NCBI RefSeq assembly: GCF_029813115.1 | Contig: NZ_JAPZDS010000006.1 | Location: 124,001 to 188,000, forward strand | Length of the DNA: 64,000 nucleotides | Source of the DNA: Aureimonas sp. SK2 | GTDB lineage: Bacteria > Pseudomonadota > Alphaproteobacteria > Rhizobiales > Rhizobiaceae | Direction: 5' to 3' | Part shown: positions 1 to 9,137 of the stretch, one piece after another | Layout: each line of letters starts with the position of its first letter | Position numbering within the stretch: the first letter of the stretch is position 1 | Made by a program: the position numbers and the translations under genes | The notes under the pieces: generated by a model | What the model was told of the DNA's origin: nothing | Databases searched by the model: none | What the model saw: only the letters and a program-made list of their open reading frames with translations

Positions 1-68
1 CTTGAGGATTTATCCTTCATAACGCCTTGACGACCCGTTCTTGGGTCACGTCTAGGGAGTTTGAGAGG

Positions 69-890
69 ATGCAGGCAGCGCGCTTGGCGATCTTCGGCGT
101 TGCCGCCGTGGCCGCGGTGGGAGCCGGTTTTCTCGCCCTGAACCTCGGCGCAGCTCCGCCCGAGCCCATCATCATCTCCGCCCAGCCCGTGCAGCCGCCG
201 GTCAAGCTGGTCGAGGTCCTCGTCGCCTCGAAGGACATCGGCATGGGCACCGGCACCGAAGGTGCCCTCGACTGGATGAAGTGGCCGGAGGACGGCCTTT
301 CGGCCACCCTGATCCGCCGCGACGAACGCCCGAATGCGATCGAGGAGCTGAAGGGCACGATCGCCCGGCAGAGCTTCTTCTCCGGCGAGCCCATCCGCGA
401 GGCCAAGCTGATCCGCTCCGATCGCGGCTTCATGTCGGCGATCCTGCCCTCGGGCAAGCGCGCTGTGGCCGTCCAGATCGCGGCCGACACCTCCGCAGGC
501 GGCTTCATCCTTCCCAACGACCATGTCGACGTCATCATGACCCGCGCCCGTCCGCCCAAGGAGGGGCAGCCCGTCAGCTACGACACCCAGACCGTTCTCA
601 AGAACCTCCGCGTCCTGGCGATCGACCAGACCATCGAGGAGAAGGAAGGCGAGCGCGTCGTCGTCGGCTCGACCGCCACGCTGGAAGTCGACGCCGGACA
701 GGCCGAGGCGCTCACCGCCGCCCAGCGCATGGCCGACCGTCTGGTGCTGTCTCTCCGCTCGCTGTCCGACTCCGTGCCGGGCACGGCCGGCTACGCGGCC
801 TTCCTGCTGGAGCAGGCCAAGTCCAACACCAGCTCGCAGATCAGCATCGTCCGCTACGGGCAGACGACCAACCTCACGACGAGGAACTGA
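69..890 (+). CDS. cpaB: Tad/Flp pilus assembly protein CpaB (RcpC)
   Basis: Periplasmic, inner-membrane-anchored component of the Tad pilus secretion channel, thought to work with the secretin CpaC. The 273-residue product begins with one hydrophobic segment (about residues 4-25). An SAF-like domain follows (about 40-110), then the RcpC/CpaB core with a VAVQIAADTSAGGF-like segment near residue 145 and PNDHVDVI just after it. I chose the ATG at 69 because AGGGAG lies 9 nt upstream; the frame is open back to 27, but that start would add 14 residues before the membrane segment. It is the first visible gene of a pilus operon that probably continues upstream, and cpaC follows 3 nt after its stop. 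Confidence 0.93.
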   Translation: MQAARLAIFGVAAVAAVGAGFLALNLGAAPPEPIIISAQPVQPPVKLVEVLVASKDIGMGTGTEGALDWMKWPEDGLSATLIRRDERPNAIEELKGTIARQSFFSGEPIREAKLIRSDRGFMSAILPSGKRAVAVQIAADTSAGGFILPNDHVDVIMTRARPPKEGQPVSYDTQTVLKNLRVLAIDQTIEEKEGERVVVGSTATLEVDAGQAEALTAAQRMADRLVLSLRSLSDSVPGTAGYAAFLLEQAKSNTSSQISIVRYGQTTNLTTRN

Positions 891-893
891 CCC

Positions 894-2489
894 ATGGTCA
901 CCCGCATCCTGCGCCCCATGGCCCATGCCGCGCTGGCGATCGTGGCCGCCGGTCTGCCCGAAGCCGCCTTTGCCGCCAGCGACGCGATCATCTCGGTGAA
1001 CCGCCTCAACCAGACGATCTCGCTCGGCCTGAACAAATCCAAGGTCGTGGACCTGCCGCGCGACGCCCACGACATCGTGGTCGCCAACCCGAAGGTAGCC
1101 GACGCCGTGACGCGTACCGCGCGCCGCATTTACCTGTTCGGCAAGGCGGTCGGCCAGACCAACATCTTTGTCTTCGACGCCGCCGGCCGCGAAATCGCCG
1201 TCCTCGACCTCAAGATCGAGCGCGACATCGAGGGCCTCGCCGCCACCATCCGCCGCTTCATCCCGACGGCCGACGTCAAGGCGGAGACGTTCAACGACAA
1301 CGTCATCCTGACGGGCACCGTGGAGAACGCGCAGGACGCCGCCCGCGCCGTGGACCTCGCAACCATCTTCACGCGCGGCGGCGAGGCCACGACCGGCCAG
1401 TTCGTCCAGACGGCATCGGCCTCCGGCAGCGCCGGGGCAGGCGGCGTCGGCGGCGCCTCGGTCTCGCAGCTCAGCCCGGAAATCCAGCGCAGCCAGATCG
1501 TCAACCTCCTCCAGATCCAGGGCGAGGACCAGGTCACGCTCAAGGTGACGGTTGCCGAGGTGCAGCGCTCCGTCGTCAAGCAGCTCGGCCTCAACGGCTC
1601 CGTCAGCGGCTCGCAGGACGGCGTCGGCTTCTTCGGCGGCGTCGACAATCCCTTCGCGCTCGGAAAGGCGCTGTCCTCGTCCGGCATCGCGGCCGCGGGC
1701 GCCATCGGCGACGTCAACTTCGACGCCATGCTCTCGGCGCTCGAGCAGGCCGGCGTCATGCGCACGCTCGCCGAGCCGAGCCTCACGGCGATTTCAGGCG
1801 AGAGCGCCAGCTTCAAGGTCGGCGGCGAATTCACCGTGCCGATCGGCCAGAGCTACACCTACGGCGAGCCAGAGAAGCGCGAGTTCAAGGGCTATGACGG
1901 CAACGGCCAGCCGGTCTTCGAGACGACGCCGGCCACGCGGGACTCGCGCACGATCCAGAAGAAGGACATCGACTACGGCATCGGGCTGGACTTCACGCCC
2001 GTCGTCCTGTCGCCGGGCCGCATCAGCCTGAAGATCCGGACCGCCGTGTCGGAGCCGACCTTCGAGTCGCCGCTGCACATCGCGGGCGGGCGCGACGGCG
2101 GCGTCGGGGCGGTCTCGATCCGCAAGCGCCTCGCCGACACGACGGTCGAGCTGCCCTCCGGCGGAAGCCTCGTGATCGCCGGCCTCGTGCGCGACGAGAT
2201 GCGCCAGGTGATCTCCGGCTATCCCGGTGTATCCAAGATCCCGATCCTCGGGACGCTGTTCCGCTCGCGCGACTTCCAGCGCTACGAGACCGAACTCGTC
2301 GTGATCGTCACGCCCTATCTCGTGCGCCCCGTGGCGCGCCAGGACCTCGCCCGGCCCGACGACAACCTCGCCTTCACCTCGGACGGCGCCGGCAATCTCC
2401 TCGGCCGGATCAACCGGGTCTACGGCCATTCCGAAGTCGCCCCTCCGCCCGGCCGCTACCACGGCACCGTTGGATATATCTACAAATGA
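894..2489 (+). CDS. cpaC: Tad pilus outer-membrane secretin CpaC (RcpA)
   Basis: Forms the outer-membrane ring through which the Flp pilus leaves the cell. The 531-residue protein has a Sec signal peptide ending near AAFAAS (about residue 27). An N-terminal pilus-secretin domain follows (about 30-100, with VADAVTRTARRIYLFGKAVG), then a BON-like segment (about 105-175) and the secretin core (about 280-480). The core carries the family signature in LVIAGLVRDE and ELVVIVTPYLV. Length and domain order are normal for alphaproteobacterial CpaC. Its stop overlaps the cpaD start by 4 nt (ATGA), so translation of the two is probably coupled. Confidence 0.95.
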   Translation: MVTRILRPMAHAALAIVAAGLPEAAFAASDAIISVNRLNQTISLGLNKSKVVDLPRDAHDIVVANPKVADAVTRTARRIYLFGKAVGQTNIFVFDAAGREIAVLDLKIERDIEGLAATIRRFIPTADVKAETFNDNVILTGTVENAQDAARAVDLATIFTRGGEATTGQFVQTASASGSAGAGGVGGASVSQLSPEIQRSQIVNLLQIQGEDQVTLKVTVAEVQRSVVKQLGLNGSVSGSQDGVGFFGGVDNPFALGKALSSSGIAAAGAIGDVNFDAMLSALEQAGVMRTLAEPSLTAISGESASFKVGGEFTVPIGQSYTYGEPEKREFKGYDGNGQPVFETTPATRDSRTIQKKDIDYGIGLDFTPVVLSPGRISLKIRTAVSEPTFESPLHIAGGRDGGVGAVSIRKRLADTTVELPSGGSLVIAGLVRDEMRQVISGYPGVSKIPILGTLFRSRDFQRYETELVVIVTPYLVRPVARQDLARPDDNLAFTSDGAGNLLGRINRVYGHSEVAPPPGRYHGTVGYIYK

Positions 2490-3193
2490 GCGCGCACGCG
2501 ATTTCCTCCGCCGCCCGCCGCTTCGCAACGGCCGGCTTCGCCCTGGCGACACTGAGCCTCGCCGGCTGCGCCCAGCGGCCCGACGGCACTGTGAACTCGA
2601 TCCCGGACGACTACCGCGTCCGCCATCCCATCATCGTCGGCGAGGCGGTCCAGGATCTCGACATCCTGGTCGCCTCCTCGGAAACGCGGCTGACGCATGC
2701 CGACGTGACGCGCGTCGAGAGCTTCGCGACCCGCTTCCGTTCCGCCCGAGCCTCGGTGATGCGCATCCAGGTTCCGGCCGGCGCGCGCAACGGGCCGGCC
2801 GCCGAACAGGTCGCCCGGGACATGGTCCGCGTCCTCGGCCGCCAGGGCGTGCCGCGCTCGCGCATCATCGTTTCGCCCTACGACACCGGCCCGAGCGCCG
2901 AGGCCCTCCCCATCCGCCTGTCCTTCAGCGGCATCTCGGCGGGGCTCGACCATCCCTGCGGCGAGTGGCCCGAGGATCTCGGCAACACCTACCAGAACCG
3001 CAACTACCAGAACTTCGGCTGCGCCAGTCAGGCGAACCTCGCCGCGCAGATCGCCGACCCGCGCGACCTTCTCGGGCCGCGCGGCATGGGCGAGATCGAC
3101 GCCGAACGCCGCACCAAGGTGATTCAGGACTACCGCTCGGGCGAGCCCACGGCTTCCCGGCCGAGCCGCACCGAATCGAGATACGACTGGTAG
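2486..3193 (+). CDS. cpaD: Tad pilus lipoprotein CpaD
   Basis: Outer-membrane-associated lipoprotein of the Tad pilus channel, expected to help place or stabilise the CpaC secretin. The 235-residue product starts with a lipoprotein signal peptide and lipobox LSLAGC, with the acylated Cys at residue 28. The family-typical DYRVRHPI segment follows at about residue 42. The C-terminal half holds the conserved segments NYQNFGCASQANLA and DPRDLLGPRGM (about residues 170-203). It starts inside the cpaC stop codon (ATGA overlap) and is followed 13 nt later by cpaE. Confidence 0.93.
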   Translation: MSAHAISSAARRFATAGFALATLSLAGCAQRPDGTVNSIPDDYRVRHPIIVGEAVQDLDILVASSETRLTHADVTRVESFATRFRSARASVMRIQVPAGARNGPAAEQVARDMVRVLGRQGVPRSRIIVSPYDTGPSAEALPIRLSFSGISAGLDHPCGEWPEDLGNTYQNRNYQNFGCASQANLAAQIADPRDLLGPRGMGEIDAERRTKVIQDYRSGEPTASRPSRTESRYDW

Positions 3194-3206
3194 GAGGGCA
3201 CGCGAC

Positions 3207-4481
3207 ATGTCCCAGACGACCTTTTCCGATTCGGCCTACCACCTGGACGACGACCTCCTGCGGGAACGTCTGGAGGCGCTGCGGCCGATTCCGCGGATTT
3301 CCATCCAGGCCTTCTGCGAGACGGCGGAAGTGGCCCAGGTGATCGAAGCGGCGGGCGGCGATCGCCGCATGGCCAAGGCGCACATGCGCGTCCACACCGG
3401 CGGCATCCGCGCGGCGGCCGAGCACTACGCCTCGGCGCCGACGCCCAACCTCGTCATCCTGGAATCCCAGTTCGGACCGGCCGAGCTCCTCGCCGAGCTC
3501 GACACGCTCGCCGACGTCTGCGATCCCGGTTCCAAGGTGGTGGTGGTCGGGCATTGCAACGACGTCTCGCTTTATCGCGAGCTGACGCGTCGCGGCGTGT
3601 CGGAATACGTGCTGGCGCCCCTCAGCCTGTCCGACCTCATCGGCCTCGTGTCCCAGCTCTTCGCCGCGCCGGACGCCGCGCCGCTCGGCCGCTCGATCGG
3701 CTTCGTCGGCGCCAAGGGCGGCGTCGGCTCGTCCACGGTCTGCCACAACGTCGCCTGGTCGATCGCCAAGCTCTTCGCGTCCGACGTCGTCCTGGCCGAT
3801 CTCGACCTCGCCTTCGGCACGGCCAACATCAACTTCGACAAGGACCCGCCGCAGGGTGTGGCCGAGGCCGTCTTCTCGGCGGACCGGCTGGACGACGTGT
3901 TCCTCGACCGCTTGCTCGCCAAGTGCGGCGACCACCTCTCGCTCCTGGCGGCGCCCTCGACGCTGGACCGCACCTACGACTTCGAGGCGGAGGCGTTCAC
4001 GCCCCTCATCGAGGCGGCCCAGCGCGGAACGCCGTCCGTCCTCCTCGACGTGCCGCATGCCTGGAACGACTGGACCCGCAGCGTGCTGCAGCGGATCGAC
4101 GAGATCGTGATCGTGGCGACGCCGGATCTCGCCAACCTGCGCAACGCGAAGAACCTCGTCGATACGCTGAGGCGGCTCCGGCCGAACGACGCGCCGCCGC
4201 GGCTCGTCCTCAACCAGACCGGCATTCCCAAGCGCCCCGAAATCGACGCGGGCGAGTTCGCCGAACCGCTCGGCCTCGTGCCGCTCGCCTCGATCGCCTT
4301 CGATCCGGCGGTCTTCGGCATGGCCGCCAACACCGGCCGGATGGTCTGCGAGAGCGAGCCCAAGCACCCCTCGGTCCAGGCCTTCGCCGAGATCGCCCAC
4401 ACCGTCACCGGCCGCAATTCCGCCAAGCGGTCGCAGAAGCCCGCCCGCTCCAGCCTGTTCGGCCTGATGCGCCGTCGCTAG
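3207..4481 (+). CDS. cpaE: Tad pilus localisation ATPase CpaE (TadZ)
   Basis: MinD/ParA-like cytoplasmic protein that marks the site of Tad pilus assembly. The 424-residue product has an N-terminal atypical receiver-like domain (about 20-140, with VVVVGHCNDVSLYRELTRRG) and a C-terminal ParA/MinD-type ATPase. The P-loop reads GAKGGVGSST at about residues 168-177: the Lys of the deviant Walker motif (KGG) is present, but the usual second Lys is Ser, as in other CpaE proteins. Nucleotide hydrolysis may therefore be weak or absent (inference). A good Shine-Dalgarno (GGAGGG) precedes the ATG. Confidence 0.93.
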   Translation: MSQTTFSDSAYHLDDDLLRERLEALRPIPRISIQAFCETAEVAQVIEAAGGDRRMAKAHMRVHTGGIRAAAEHYASAPTPNLVILESQFGPAELLAELDTLADVCDPGSKVVVVGHCNDVSLYRELTRRGVSEYVLAPLSLSDLIGLVSQLFAAPDAAPLGRSIGFVGAKGGVGSSTVCHNVAWSIAKLFASDVVLADLDLAFGTANINFDKDPPQGVAEAVFSADRLDDVFLDRLLAKCGDHLSLLAAPSTLDRTYDFEAEAFTPLIEAAQRGTPSVLLDVPHAWNDWTRSVLQRIDEIVIVATPDLANLRNAKNLVDTLRRLRPNDAPPRLVLNQTGIPKRPEIDAGEFAEPLGLVPLASIAFDPAVFGMAANTGRMVCESEPKHPSVQAFAEIAHTVTGRNSAKRSQKPARSSLFGLMRRR

Positions 4482-4547
4482 CGCGCATTGTCCGGACGCG
4501 GGCGCCGGTGAGGCGCCCGCTGGAAATGCTCAAGTCCCGGAGGAACC

Positions 4548-6014
4548 ATGTTCGGTAAGCGCGGACCCGATACGCCGGCCAAGACCGCCACGCCGCTCGC
4601 GGTGGCGGCCGCACCCGCGCGCGCGCCGGCTCCCGCTCCGGCATCCGCCGCCCCCGTCGCCGCGGCGCCCGCCCGCCGCGCGCCCGAACCCGCGCCCGCG
4701 CCCGCTGCGCCGCGAGTGCGCCCCGACAGCTACTACGAGACCAAGAGCAAGGTCTTCGCCGCGCTGATCGACACGATCGACCTCAGCCAGCTCGCCCGCC
4801 TCGAGACCGAAGCGGCGCGCGAGGAGATCCGCGACATCGTCAACGACATCATCGCGATCAAGAACTTCGCGATGACGATCGCCGAGCAGGAGGACCTGCT
4901 CTCCGACATCTGCAACGACGTCCTCGGCTACGGTCCGCTGGAGCCGCTCCTCGCGCGCGACGACATCGCCGACATCATGGTCAACGGCGCGCGGCAGACC
5001 TTCATCGAAGTGGGCGGCAAGGTGCAGGAAACGGGTGTCCGCTTCCGCGACAACCAGCAGCTCCTCAACATCTGCCAGCGCATCGTCAGCCAGGTCGGCC
5101 GGCGCGTCGACGAATCTTCGCCCATCTGCGACGCGCGCCTGCCCGACGGCAGCCGCGTCAACGTCATCGCCCCGCCGCTCGCCATCGACGGCACGGTGCT
5201 GACGATCCGCAAGTTCAAGAAGGACAAGCTGACGCTCGACCAGCTCGTCAACTTCGGCGCCATCTCGCCGGAGGGCGCGGAAATCCTCCAGATCATCGGG
5301 CGCGTCCGCTGCAACGTCGTCATCTCCGGCGGCACGGGCTCGGGCAAGACGACGCTCCTCAACTGCCTCACGCGCTACATCGACGAGGACGAGCGCATCA
5401 TCACCTGCGAGGACTCGGCCGAACTCCAGCTCCAGCAGCCCCATGTCGTGCGCCTCGAAACGCGCCCGCCCAACATCGAGGGCGAGGGCGAGATCACCAT
5501 GCGCGACCTCGTCAAGAACTGCCTGCGCATGCGTCCCGAGCGGATCATCGTCGGCGAGGTGCGCGGACCCGAGGTCTTCGACCTCCTGCAGGCGATGAAC
5601 ACGGGCCACGACGGTTCGATGGGCACGATCCACGCCAACAGCCCGCGCGAGTGCCTGAACCGTATCGAATCCATGATCGCGATGGGCGGCTTCTCCCTGC
5701 CGTCGCGCACGGTCAAGGAGATCGTCACCGGCTCGGTCGACGTCATCGTCCAGGCCGCGCGCCTGCGCGACGGCTCGCGCCGCATCACGCACATCACCGA
5801 AGTGCTGGGCATGGAAGGCGACGTGATCACGACGCAGGATCTCTTCGTCTACGACATCCTCGGCGAGGACACGCGCGGCAAGCTGATCGGTCGCCATCGT
5901 TCGACCGGCGTCGGCCGTCCCGCCTTCTGGGATCGCGCACGCTACTACGGCGAGGAACAGCGCCTTGCGCGCGCGCTGGACGCCGCCGAGGTCAAGGGGG
6001 CCGGACCGCAATGA
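4548..6014 (+). CDS. cpaF: Tad pilus secretion ATPase CpaF (TadA)
   Basis: Hexameric type II/IV secretion ATPase that powers pilus extension, and probably retraction, at the inner face of the membrane. The 488-residue protein has an Ala/Pro-rich N-terminal stretch (about 10-60), a linker domain, and the VirB11/GspE-type ATPase core. Walker A is GGTGSGKT at residues 261-268. The Asp-box and Walker B region ([16 protein letters not shown]) and the His box ([10 protein letters not shown]) follow in order. SD AGGAGG sits just upstream (CCCGGAGGAACC). Its TGA overlaps the tadB start by 4 nt. Confidence 0.96.
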   Translation: MFGKRGPDTPAKTATPLAVAAAPARAPAPAPASAAPVAAAPARRAPEPAPAPAAPRVRPDSYYETKSKVFAALIDTIDLSQLARLETEAAREEIRDIVNDIIAIKNFAMTIAEQEDLLSDICNDVLGYGPLEPLLARDDIADIMVNGARQTFIEVGGKVQETGVRFRDNQQLLNICQRIVSQVGRRVDESSPICDARLPDGSRVNVIAPPLAIDGTVLTIRKFKKDKLTLDQLVNFGAISPEGAEILQIIGRVRCNVVISGGTGSGKTTLLNCLTRYIDEDERIITCEDSAELQLQQPHVVRLETRPPNIEGEGEITMRDLVKNCLRMRPERIIVGEVRGPEVFDLLQAMNTGHDGSMGTIHANSPRECLNRIESMIAMGGFSLPSRTVKEIVTGSVDVIVQAARLRDGSRRITHITEVLGMEGDVITTQDLFVYDILGEDTRGKLIGRHRSTGVGRPAFWDRARYYGEEQRLARALDAAEVKGAGPQ

Positions 6015-7009
6015 TCGCGATCGCCTTCGTCGCGCTCGCCACCCTGTCGCTGGGCGCGCTGGCCTACGCCATTCTCGAGCCGCGAATGCAGGTGGAGAAG
6101 AACGCCCGCAATCGTCTTGGCCAGTACAAGCAGAGCGAGGGCGACGCGCAGGCCAAGCGCGTGGCGCGCGACCGCCTTCAGGAAGTGGCCAAGCGACGCA
6201 GGACGATCCAGAACTCGCTGGACGAGTTCGACACGAAGCAGAAGGCTAAGTACCAGAGCACGCGCAACCTCCCGATCGACCGGCGTATCGCGCAGGCCGG
6301 CCTGAAGCTCTCGATGCGCGGCTTCGTGATCGGCAGCGTCGTGCTGGGCTTCGCGACCGCGTTCGTGTCCTTCGTTCTGGGGTTCCCGGCCTTCCTGGCG
6401 CTCGGCTGCGGCGTCGTCGGGGGCTTTGGCCTGCCGCGCTGGATCCTCGGCTACCTGCGCAAGCGCCGTCAGAAGAAGTTCATCGAGGAGTTCGCCAACT
6501 CGATCGACGTGATCGTGCGCGGCATCCGATCGGGCCTGCCGCTCAACGACACGCTGCGCATGGTGGCAACCGAGACGCCCGAGCCGGTGCGCTCCGAGTT
6601 CGCCCGTGTGGTGGAAGCCTTGCAGATGGGCCTGTCGATGCCCGAAGCGGTGGAGCGGCTCTATCAGAACATGCCGACGGCCGAGACCAACTTCTTCGCC
6701 ATCGTCGTCTCCATCCAGAGCCAGGCAGGCGGCAATCTCGGCGAGGCCCTGTCCAACCTGTCGAAGATCCTGCGCGAGCGAAAGCGCATGCAGGCCAAGA
6801 TCCAGGCGATGTCGATGGAGGCCAAGGCGTCCGGCGCGATCATCGGCGCTCTGCCCTTCATCGTGGCCGTGCTCGTCTACCTCACCTCGCCCAACTACAT
6901 CTCGGTCCTCTTCAACACCACGGCGGGCAACCTCGTCCTCGCCGGTTCGGGCGTGTGGATGGCGACCGGCATCATCGTCATGCGCAACATGATCAACTTC
7001 GACTTCTGA
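6011..7009 (+). CDS. tadB: Tad pilus inner-membrane platform protein TadB
   Basis: One of two GspF/PilC-like polytopic proteins forming the platform on which CpaF acts. The frame is open from much further upstream, but the ATG at 6011 gives the 4-nt ATGA overlap with cpaF and an immediate N-terminal membrane helix ([20 protein letters not shown]). The 332-residue product then shows a charged cytoplasmic stretch, two membrane segments (about 95-145), a T2SSF domain (about 155-290, with GIRSGLPLNDTLRMVA and QAGGNLGEALSNLSKILRER) and C-terminal membrane segments. Confidence 0.93.
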   Translation: MIAIAFVALATLSLGALAYAILEPRMQVEKNARNRLGQYKQSEGDAQAKRVARDRLQEVAKRRRTIQNSLDEFDTKQKAKYQSTRNLPIDRRIAQAGLKLSMRGFVIGSVVLGFATAFVSFVLGFPAFLALGCGVVGGFGLPRWILGYLRKRRQKKFIEEFANSIDVIVRGIRSGLPLNDTLRMVATETPEPVRSEFARVVEALQMGLSMPEAVERLYQNMPTAETNFFAIVVSIQSQAGGNLGEALSNLSKILRERKRMQAKIQAMSMEAKASGAIIGALPFIVAVLVYLTSPNYISVLFNTTAGNLVLAGSGVWMATGIIVMRNMINFDF

Positions 7010-7074
7010 CGGCGCGCCCGACACCGCCGCCGTGCGGGCCGGGCGCTTCCGATACATCCTGGGAACCCACCCGC

Positions 7075-8064
7075 ATGGACGCCGTCCTCAGCCTCCTCGG
7101 CATATCGAGCCAGACCGCGCTCGGCCTTCTCGTGGCCGTGGCGGTGTTCGCCACCTTCGTGTCGGTGGCGCTGCCCATCCTGAACGGCCAGCAGATGAAG
7201 ACGCGCATGCGCTCCGTGGCGCTGGAGCGGGACGAGATGCGCGCGCGGGAGCGGGCGCGCCTGGCCAGCGAGCGGGATCCGACCCGAGGCAAGAGCCTGC
7301 GCCAGCAGGCGGACCGCTCCTTTGCCGCGCGGGTGGTGGAGAAGCTGGACCTGCGCAACGCGCTCCTGGACGAGGCGATGCTCGCCAAGCTGAGGGTGGC
7401 GGGCCTTCGCACGCAGCGCTCGACCACGCTGTTCCTGTTCTGCCGCGTGACCATGCCGCTGGGCTTCGGGCTCCTGACGGCCTTCTACGTCTTCGGCCTC
7501 GGCCTCCTGGCCGATTCCGCGCCGGCCATCCGATTCTTCGCCTGTATCCTCGGCGCCTATGCCGGCTTCTACGCGCCCAACATCTACGTCAGCAACAAGG
7601 CCAAGAAGCGGGCGTCCTCCATCACGCGCGCCTGGCCGGACGCGCTGGACCTCCTCTTGATCTGCGTGGAATCGGGCAATTCGATCGAAGCCGCCTTTCG
7701 GCGCGTCGCCGACGAGATCGGCATCCAGTCGCTGGAACTGGCAGAGGAACTGATGCTCGTCTGCGCCGAGCTGTCCTACCTGCCCGAGCGCCGCCAGGCT
7801 TACGAGAACCTCGTCGCGCGCACCGGGCTCGATCAGGTCAAGGCCGTCGCGACCGCGCTGATCCAGGCCGAGCGCTACGGAACGCCGCTCGGCGTCGCGC
7901 TGCGGACCATGTCGCAGGAAAGCCGCGACATCCGCATGGCCGCCGCCGAGAAGAAGGCTGCCGCCCTGCCGCCCAAGCTCACCGTGCCGATGATCGTGTT
8001 CTTCCTGCCGGTGCTGTTCGCCGTGATCATCGGCCCCGCCGTGATCCAGATCATGGGGCCGTGA
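7075..8064 (+). CDS. tadC: Tad pilus inner-membrane platform protein TadC
   Basis: Partner of TadB in the pilus platform. The chosen ATG (7075) has GGGAA about 9 nt upstream and places a membrane helix at about residues 14-35; the frame is open further 5' but without family-like sequence. The 329-residue product has a charged linker, two membrane helices (about 115-165) and a T2SSF domain (about 175-310). That domain carries WPDALDLLLICVESGNSIEAAF and ends in a hydrophobic tail near PMIVFFLPVLFAVI. The 65-nt gap from tadB contains no other gene. It is the last plus-strand gene of this pilus run. Confidence 0.93.
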   Translation: MDAVLSLLGISSQTALGLLVAVAVFATFVSVALPILNGQQMKTRMRSVALERDEMRARERARLASERDPTRGKSLRQQADRSFAARVVEKLDLRNALLDEAMLAKLRVAGLRTQRSTTLFLFCRVTMPLGFGLLTAFYVFGLGLLADSAPAIRFFACILGAYAGFYAPNIYVSNKAKKRASSITRAWPDALDLLLICVESGNSIEAAFRRVADEIGIQSLELAEELMLVCAELSYLPERRQAYENLVARTGLDQVKAVATALIQAERYGTPLGVALRTMSQESRDIRMAAAEKKAAALPPKLTVPMIVFFLPVLFAVIIGPAVIQIMGP

Positions 8065-8095
8065 CAGCGACGGTCGCGCCGCTTTCCCCAACCGA

Positions 8096-8134
8096 AAGCG
8101 GCCGCCCGGTTTCCCGCGCGGCCGTTCTTCGTTT
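8096..8134 (+). terminator. Candidate terminator after tadC
   Basis: CGGCCGC (8099-8105) and GCGGCCG (8118-8124) form a 7-bp GC stem with a 12-nt loop, extendable by a G-U and an A-U pair. It is followed by TTCTTCGTTT. It lies between the convergent tadC and tadD, 35 nt after the tadC stop. The T-tract is imperfect, so termination is only probable. Confidence 0.5.
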
Positions 8135-8156
8135 CGGGCGGCCCGATCCTTGCCGT

Positions 8157-9038
8157 TCAGCCGCGGTCTTCGGCGGCGAGCTCGGACCATGTGTTTTTCT
8201 GGGACAGCATCTGCCGGAGATAGGCGACGTTGGCTTTGGCCTCGTCGGGGCTGAGGACGGCGGAAGCCGTGCGCTCCGCCTCGTCGAATCGGCCCTGGAG
8301 GCCCATCACCAGCGCGAGGTTCTGCCGCACGCGGCTGTCGGCGCCTGGCAGCGCCACGGCGCGCGAGAGATAGCTCTCCGCCTTCGGCAGATCGTTCGCC
8401 AGAAGGTAGGACATGCCGAGATTGGAGAGGATCGAGGGCTCGTTCGGCTGGATGACCAGCGCCTTCTCGTAGAGGACGCGCGCCTTGTCAGCCTGGCCGA
8501 GCTGGTCGAGGATCGCCCCTTCCGCCGACAGGAGGCGCCAGTCGGGGCGGTCGGGCGTCTGGGCGCGGCGCACCGTCTCCAGCGCCTTGGGCAGGTCGCC
8601 CGCCGCGGCCAAGGCCTTGCCGTAGGCCGACAGGACCTCGCGGTCGTCGGAATAGGCGATGGCCATCTGGCGCATGACCGCCAGCGACTGGTCGTTGCGC
8701 CCGGCCATCTGGAGGGCCGAGGCATAGGCGAGGCCCGTCGTCTTGTCCTTGGGGTTGCCGTCGTAGCGGGCGCCATAGGCGCGCACGGCGCCGGCCAGTT
8801 CGGCCGACGACATCTCCGCCAAGGGTTTCTCGCCGCGCGGAGCGCCGGCGTCGGCAGTGGCGGCAGAAGGCTTGATCGAGCCGGTGTGCATGCGCGAGGT
8901 CTGATTGCAGCCGGCGAGCAGCGCCAGCGCGAGGACGCCTCCGGCCAGCGCCGCGCGCCTTGCCAGCGGCCGCGGGCGGGCGTAGGCCGCTCCATCGAGC
9001 GAAGCGGCGGACCGGCTGAAGGGTTCGTTGGCGCGCAT
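8157..9038 (-). CDS. tadD: TadD-like TPR lipoprotein
   Basis: Tetratricopeptide-repeat lipoprotein of the Tad pilus locus; TadD proteins support pilus assembly from the periplasm. A long basic N-region is followed by a lipobox ending LALALLAGC. At least four helical repeats follow, for example DPKALETVRRA-like, DKARVLYEKALVIQPNEPS and LPKAESYLSRAVALPG, then LQGRFDEAERTASAVL. The start is uncertain. The ATG at 9038 has AGGA nearby, while an in-frame ATG at 9077 would add 13 residues. It is convergent to tadC, so it is transcribed separately from the rest of the cluster. Confidence 0.85.
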   Translation of the reverse strand: MRANEPFSRSAASLDGAAYARPRPLARRAALAGGVLALALLAGCNQTSRMHTGSIKPSAATADAGAPRGEKPLAEMSSAELAGAVRAYGARYDGNPKDKTTGLAYASALQMAGRNDQSLAVMRQMAIAYSDDREVLSAYGKALAAAGDLPKALETVRRAQTPDRPDWRLLSAEGAILDQLGQADKARVLYEKALVIQPNEPSILSNLGMSYLLANDLPKAESYLSRAVALPGADSRVRQNLALVMGLQGRFDEAERTASAVLSPDEAKANVAYLRQMLSQKNTWSELAAEDRG

Positions 9039-9137
9039 GGGTCCTGATCCGGCTCCTGTGGTCTGCCGCCAAGCCATAAATCGTTAACCTTACCGCTCCC
9101 TTAATCCTTCGGAGCGCCCCCGAGGAACCGATCGTCT

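Noticed and set aside
32-47. Short hairpin GACCC/GGGTC upstream of cpaB
   Set aside because: Only 5 bp of stem and no T-run. It may be chance in GC-rich DNA, and the upstream gene is outside the window.
9062-9105. TTAA-type elements that could be a CtrA site near tadD and the aminopeptidase gene
   Set aside because: The two TTAA blocks are 13 nt apart rather than the 7 nt of the CtrA consensus, so a full site is not supported.
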